In this document: in pieces, positions 60,281-64,000 of the stretch
Numbering within the stretch: the stretch's first letter is position 1
Layout of the letters: each line of letters opens with the position of its first letter
NCBI GenBank assembly: GCA_028704555.1
Contig: JAQWFD010000003.1
Location: forward strand, 91,674-155,673
Source of the DNA: Desulfobacterales bacterium
GTDB taxonomy: Bacteria > Desulfobacterota > Desulfobacteria > Desulfobacterales > JAQWFD01
Direction of reading: 5' to 3'
DNA length: 64,000 bases
Position numbers and translations under genes: made by a program
Notes under the pieces: generated by a model
What the model was told of the DNA's origin: nothing
What the model saw: only the letters and a program-made list of their open reading frames with translations
The model's database searches: none

Positions 60281-61810
60281 TTATTTTACCCATTTTGTGG
60301 CATACAAATCTGACCTGCGGCTTTCCAGATTTCGAACACTTCCGTGTTGCTGAATCTCTTTGAGAAGATCAAGATCCAAATCAGCCAGCAGCGTCATTTC
60401 TGTGTTTGGAGTTGCCTCGGCAGCCACCGCATCATGGGGAAATGCAAAATCAGACGGAGTGAAAATGGCCGCCTGTGAATACTGGATGTCCATGTTTTCA
60501 ACCTTTGGCAGATTACCAACACTGCCAGTGATGACCACATAGCATTCATTCTCAATAGCCCTGGCCTGCGCGCAACGCCGGACCCTCAGGTAAGCATTTT
60601 TTGTATCTGTCCAGTATGGTATCAATAATATTTTCATACCTTTATCGGCAAGAATGCGGGAAAGCTCTGGAAATTCGACATCGAAACAGACAAGGATGCC
60701 TATTTTGCCAATATCCGTGTCGAATACCTGCAAATTATCTCCTCCCTGAAACCCCCACCATTCAGATTCGTCCGGCGTAATATGAAGTTTGTATTGCGAA
60801 TCCCAGGTACCATCACGGCGGCAAAGGAATGAGACGTTGAACAGCTTTTCCTCCTCATACACAGGAAGGCTGCCAGTGACAATATTAATGTTGTGTTTTA
60901 TTGCCATTTGCAATACGGCATCCCGCAGCTCTTCGGTTACCTCAGCAAGTAAACGCATGGCTATCGCGGGCTCTTTCTGGTCATAATGAGCAAGAAGAGG
61001 AGCATTAAACATTTCGGGGAAAAGAAGCAGGTCTGCTTTGTAACCGGATACCGCATCGACAAAAAATTCTACCTGTTGAAGGAGATCATCAACCCCTTTA
61101 AATAATCGCATTTGCCACTGAACCGTGGCTATCCGTGCATTTGATTTTCTTCCCCAGATAAACTTCTTCTTGCTTGCATAAAAAATATTATTCCATTCCA
61201 ATAAAACGGCATAACTTTTCGAACCGCTGTCCTCTGGAATGTAGTTTCGAATCGCTCTTTTGGGGTGAAAATCATTGGACAGCTGAAACGTCAAGACCTG
61301 GTCAATGATCTCCCGGTTCTTGACTTTTTCGATGTACTGGTCGGGTGATAACTCCTTAGCATACCTGGCATATCCCGGGATTCTTCCACCAACAATAATC
61401 CCTTTTAGATTTAATTTTTCACACAACTCCTTTCGGGCGTCGTAAATCCTCCTCCCAAGCCGCATGCCCCGGTAATCTTTGTGAACAAAAACATCAATTC
61501 CGTACAAATAATCTCCTTCAGAGTCATTTTTACTGAACTTTCCATTATCAACAATATCTTCATATGAGTGGTTATCTTCTATTTTCGAGTAATCAACTAT
61601 AAGGGTCAACGCTGCGCAAACCACTCGACCGTTATCTTCGATACAGATTTGTCCATCCGGAAATAGTGTCAGAAGCCTCGAAATTTCATCTTTACTCCAT
61701 GCGCCGCCCATTCCTGAATACACCTGCTTCATTATGGCTTCTATATCATTATAGTCGGAAAGCCTCAGGTTCCTGGTTTCAAGTTTATGCTCAACGGGGT
61801 CGATGTCCAC
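60281..61810 (-). CDS. bifunctional GNAT acetyltransferase/nitrilase-family hydrolase
   Basis: This 509-residue protein is a fusion. The N-terminal GNAT domain (about residues 1-215) contains VHKDYRGMRLGRRIYDARKE, the acetyl-CoA-binding loop. The C-terminal carbon-nitrogen hydrolase domain (about 225-505) has the triad E in LLFPEMF, K in YKLHITPDE and C in GILVCFDVEFPE. This architecture is widespread and its substrate is usually unknown. It would be cytoplasmic. A frameshifted gene lies upstream on the same strand. Confidence 0.88.
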   Translation of the reverse strand: MDIDPVEHKLETRNLRLSDYNDIEAIMKQVYSGMGGAWSKDEISRLLTLFPDGQICIEDNGRVVCAALTLIVDYSKIEDNHSYEDIVDNGKFSKNDSEGDYLYGIDVFVHKDYRGMRLGRRIYDARKELCEKLNLKGIIVGGRIPGYARYAKELSPDQYIEKVKNREIIDQVLTFQLSNDFHPKRAIRNYIPEDSGSKSYAVLLEWNNIFYASKKKFIWGRKSNARIATVQWQMRLFKGVDDLLQQVEFFVDAVSGYKADLLLFPEMFNAPLLAHYDQKEPAIAMRLLAEVTEELRDAVLQMAIKHNINIVTGSLPVYEEEKLFNVSFLCRRDGTWDSQYKLHITPDESEWWGFQGGDNLQVFDTDIGKIGILVCFDVEFPELSRILADKGMKILLIPYWTDTKNAYLRVRRCAQARAIENECYVVITGSVGNLPKVENMDIQYSQAAIFTPSDFAFPHDAVAAEATPNTEMTLLADLDLDLLKEIQQHGSVRNLESRRSDLYATKWVK

Positions 61811-61966
61811 GATATCTCCTTTTATAAATTCTCATAAATATGTCTGCAGATTATCTGTATGAATCGCTCCGACAGAACCGTTCTCCCCGCCGAATGCCGA
61901 AACTGAGGAGCCGGGAAACGATTACAGACAACAAACGAAAAGCCGAAAATATTGGTTAAAAAATGG

Positions 61967-62303
61967 CTACCAAAAGCGGCACGGCATTTCCCGGTCCCTC
62001 TCAAGTGACAGGTTATAAGGGGTTTCTGCGAATAAATTCATTACATTATAATAGTATTCCGACTTTTCATCAGAACCTAATGCGATATCTGCCATCAAGG
62101 AAAGCACGAGAGAATTATACTTTTTATCTATAATCCAACCGTTTTCATTAAAGCCGCTTGTGTACATTCCTTTAGGTTTTTTTAAAACGCATTCCTTTAA
62201 GCATTTCAAATGCTGAAAGAAAAACAGAAGAAACTATAAGATTTGAGCGAAGAATTTTAGGATTAAGAAAATTTTCCCAAGGTTTTTTCACATCATTATC
62301 CAT
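61967..62303 (-). pseudogene. frameshifted hypothetical gene
   Basis: The start ATG at 62303 gives MDNDVKKPWENFLNPKILRS and VSSVFLSAFEMLK, then goes out of frame. The second frame continues KECVLKKPKGMYTSGFNENG and WIIDKKYNSLVLSLMADIAL to 61967. A single extra A near 62196-62200 (CTTAAAGG instead of CTTAAGG) reconnects both. The protein is not recognised. The last ten codons may be out of family. Confidence 0.65.
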
Positions 62304-62431
62304 GGTTTTAAGCCTTATAACGCCTGGGGTAACCAGCTGCGCCACCCAAACTTGACGCGTCAGCGCCGCAGCTGTTCTCGCAGCCTGGTTGCCCCCTTCG
62401 TCAGCCGTAGCTTCACTTCTCTCCCTAAATG

Positions 62432-62890
62432 CTACCTGTGCCTCCAACCACTCCAGGCAGGAAAACCGTTTGCATCCCGAAGCACCAGTACCGCGTCTCC
62501 CTTTTTGACTTCTGCGGCGATGATGGCCGGCTTGCCCTCAAAGGTGATGCGCGAACCCTTCACTTCAATCTTTTCCTTTGGCTCAATTATCATGTCTTGA
62601 TTTTCAATGTACCAGCCAGGGCCAAGATGCACAGAGATCGTTTCCTTGTCTGTTTTAATAACAGCGTGGATGCCGTAAGACATGCCTTTTGCAGGTGTGA
62701 TCTTGTCGACTGAGATGACCTCACCAATGATAGTTTCAACGGTCTGAGAGTTGTACATCCTACCGTAAGCTGCCCCCGCTCCCCAGCCTCCTCCGCCTTG
62801 TCTCATAACCCCTTTCTGTGCCAATACCTCAGTGTCAGAAAAGAGGGCGAACATTGTCACCACAGCAATTAGCGTTACGAGCTTTTTCAT
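62432..62890 (-). CDS. periplasmic hypothetical protein
   Basis: This 152-residue protein has a signal peptide (about residues 1-24, VLA cleavage) and a glycine-rich segment (MRQGGGGWGAGAAYGRMYN). An OB-like strand domain follows: ETIIGEVISVDKITPAKGMS, then TISVHLGPGWYIENQD and KGSRITFEGKPAIIAAEVKK, ending WSGWRHR. Similar small secreted proteins occur in related bacteria, but the function is unknown. GGAGG lies just before the ATG. It is upstream of the frameshifted gene on the same strand. Confidence 0.75.
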   Translation of the reverse strand: MKKLVTLIAVVTMFALFSDTEVLAQKGVMRQGGGGWGAGAAYGRMYNSQTVETIIGEVISVDKITPAKGMSYGIHAVIKTDKETISVHLGPGWYIENQDMIIEPKEKIEVKGSRITFEGKPAIIAAEVKKGDAVLVLRDANGFPAWSGWRHR

Positions 62891-63365
62891 TTGGTCCTCC
62901 TTGGTTTTGGTTTGAGAAAATCACGAACAGTCAATTCTTACCATGCACGACACGCTATTTCATTATATGACACGCTTTCCGCCAATATGGCTGGCGACTA
63001 ACGTTTAAGCTCACGGGCCGCCGATCGCAGGGAGGGGGCTGGGGGCAAAGCGAAGCGCGCCCCCAGCGGTCCAGTCCTGGGGCGTTTTTCTTTTTGTTTC
63101 AAATTGATATTTCCATCTTTTTTGTGGTGTTTGGGCCAGTACGTCAAGGTTGATCAACCGATACCGGCTTCTCTTGCTATTTCATGATGGGGTTTTTCAC
63201 CCATCAGTACCTTTTTATCACAGCTTTTTTTATTCCGATAGAATATCCCATAAAATCCCCTCAATGCCCCGGTTTTTAATTTTCAATTGAGGCGACATCT
63301 ATCCTGACACAGGGGGCTCGCAACCAGCGACTTGCTGTAATTCATTCATTCATTCATTTGTTCAC
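62891..63365. other. intergenic stretch with a G+C hairpin
   Basis: About 475 bp. The recognisable items are the hairpin at 63038-63067 and a TTCA tetranucleotide run near 63339-63358. No gene is supported. Confidence 0.5.
63038..63067. terminator. G+C-rich 9-bp hairpin
   Basis: GCTGGGGGC (63038-63046) pairs perfectly with GCCCCCAGC (63059-63067) around a 12-nt loop, followed after 20 bp by GTTTTTC TTTTTG. It could be a terminator in the plus direction, but no plus-strand gene precedes it. It may be left from a former gene. Confidence 0.4.
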
Positions 63366-63857
63366 TGCGTACAGAAAGAATTCCCGGAGAATCTGTTTGA
63401 ATTTAAAAAAATAATTTCAATACCGAACAAAAAGCACCCTCGGACCCTGGTCTCCTACCTTACTGGTCAAGAAGTGCAAATTCTTCTGTTCCAACCTGAC
63501 GTCTCAACGACTGATGGATTCCGGAATACCATCCTCCTGTCTGTTTTCTACGATACCGGTGCCAGGGTACAGGCGTTGATAAACATTAGAGTAAAGGATG
63601 TGCGTTTATCCTCTCCAGCCGTCATAAGACTGCACGGTAAGGGCCGCAAGATTCGACAAGTGCCGCTCATGAGCAAAACCTCTGAGGCCCTCAGCTTATA
63701 TCTTGAAATGAAAAAATACCAACCAGGAATATCCAGGAATGATAACCACCTGTTTGTAAACCAAAAGCAGCTACAACTGTCACGACGGGGTATCTCTTAT
63801 ATCTTGAATAAATATGTTGAGAAGGCGAAAAATGACGCTGGTTGGGGTTGGTCATAA
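63366..63857 (+). pseudogene. tyrosine recombinase (integrase) remnant
   Basis: The reading frame from about 63366 gives VQKEFPENLFEFKKIISIPN and VSYLTGQEVQILL without an ATG, then the catalytic-domain segment FYDTGARVQALINIRVKDVR with the first Arg and HGKGRKIRQVPLM with the Lys. The frame ends at 63857 before the conserved HxLRH and Tyr, so the enzyme is inactive. Its last codons lie in the left end of an MITE remnant (63844-63868), suggesting truncation by insertion or recombination. Confidence 0.78.
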
Positions 63858-63868
63858 GTGCGGCCATA
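63844..63868. mobile_element. MITE-like element remnant (left end)
   Basis: GGGGTTGGTCATAAGTGCGG followed by CCATA matches 22 of 25 bases of the left terminal repeat. It overlaps the end of the integrase fragment. No right end was seen before the window edge. Confidence 0.65.
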
Positions 63869-64000
63869 TAGTTCCAGCGTAGTTTTGCTTAATATCAAAA
63901 TGGATGAGAAAAATAGGTAGACAAAAATAGCCCGATCTGAGAATAGAGATTTTGCCAAAAAACTATTCAATGAGAGGAACTACACTCAACCAGACCGGGC

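Noticed and set aside
63930..64000. GCCCGATCTG near 63930 and CAGACCGGGC at the window end form a 9/10 inverted repeat, perhaps IS ends.
   Set aside because: Only one short repeat with no gene between; the window ends here, so no element can be defined.

Overview
The window looks like a chromosomal segment of a Gram-negative anaerobe of the Desulfobacterota, most likely a Desulfobacterales relative. This is an inference from gene content: a DsrMK/Tmc-like CCG Fe-S protein with a NarI-type membrane partner, TusA and DsrE sulfur-carrier proteins, archaeal-type phosphoglycerate mutase, DUF3300/DUF2950, BON lipoproteins and many outer-membrane proteins. No rRNA, tRNA, CRISPR array or prophage was seen.

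Layout. 1-4.4 kb: 3' end of a phosphoglycerate mutase, an NMN adenylyltransferase-like enzyme, a dual-BON lipoprotein, a membrane protein and a FadL-type porin. 4.7-8.4 kb: a minus-strand sulfur/redox cluster (DsrE-like, TusA, NarI-like, CCG Fe-S protein) with two palindromic insertions. 8.4-13.6 kb: a decayed hybrid kinase, an intact PAS hybrid kinase and a CheB-CheR-PAS fusion. 13.9-20.6 kb: a Nudix hydrolase, a small lipoprotein and a TolC/HlyD/MacB-type tripartite exporter. 20.8-30.2 kb: assorted single genes (HD hydrolase, PEMT/ICMT-like methyltransferase, YbaK deacylase), a HicAB toxin-antitoxin pair with a visible promoter and palindromic operator, a SAM-binding-like protein, and the DUF3300/DUF2950 pair. 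30.4-38.8 kb: a zinc-finger SDR protein, a VF530 protein, a REP-associated tyrosine transposase between perfect 20-bp inverted repeats, and a 1742-residue exonuclease-RecQ-UvrD fusion. 39.4-51.8 kb: catalase, metallophosphoesterase, a GspC-like protein, acyl-CoA synthetase, a Cache-GGDEF diguanylate cyclase, DUF2284, a di-heme cytochrome, a cupin and an RluA pseudouridine synthase. 52.9-54.5 kb: a stress cluster of very small genes (BON, lmo0937-type, a frameshifted DUF3185-like gene, an sll1863-like coiled coil, DUF3096). 54.8-58.8 kb: a B12/radical-SAM protein and two overlapping SPFH genes, the second a lipoprotein. 59.5-64 kb: a YfaZ-like porin, a GNAT-nitrilase fusion, a frameshifted gene and an integrase remnant.

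The most striking signal is a family of palindromic, non-coding, MITE-like elements beginning GGGCTTGATCATAACTGCGG and ending in the inverted complement. Four complete copies are present (two of about 138 bp, two of 254-276 bp). Three have exact 8-bp target-site duplications and the fourth has a 6/8 match. Two left halves and four terminal remnants are scattered across the window. The long form contains an inner palindrome absent from the short form, so the short form looks like an internal deletion derivative. Copies lie against gene 3' ends and split the sulfur cluster. No transposase with matching ends is present here, so the mobilising enzyme must be elsewhere. Several intergenic stretches also carry simple reiterated sequences (CCCTTAA, GAGTCGT, GGGTA-type, ATCCGCGGATTA-type).

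All calls come from reading the sequence and translations. No database search was run.
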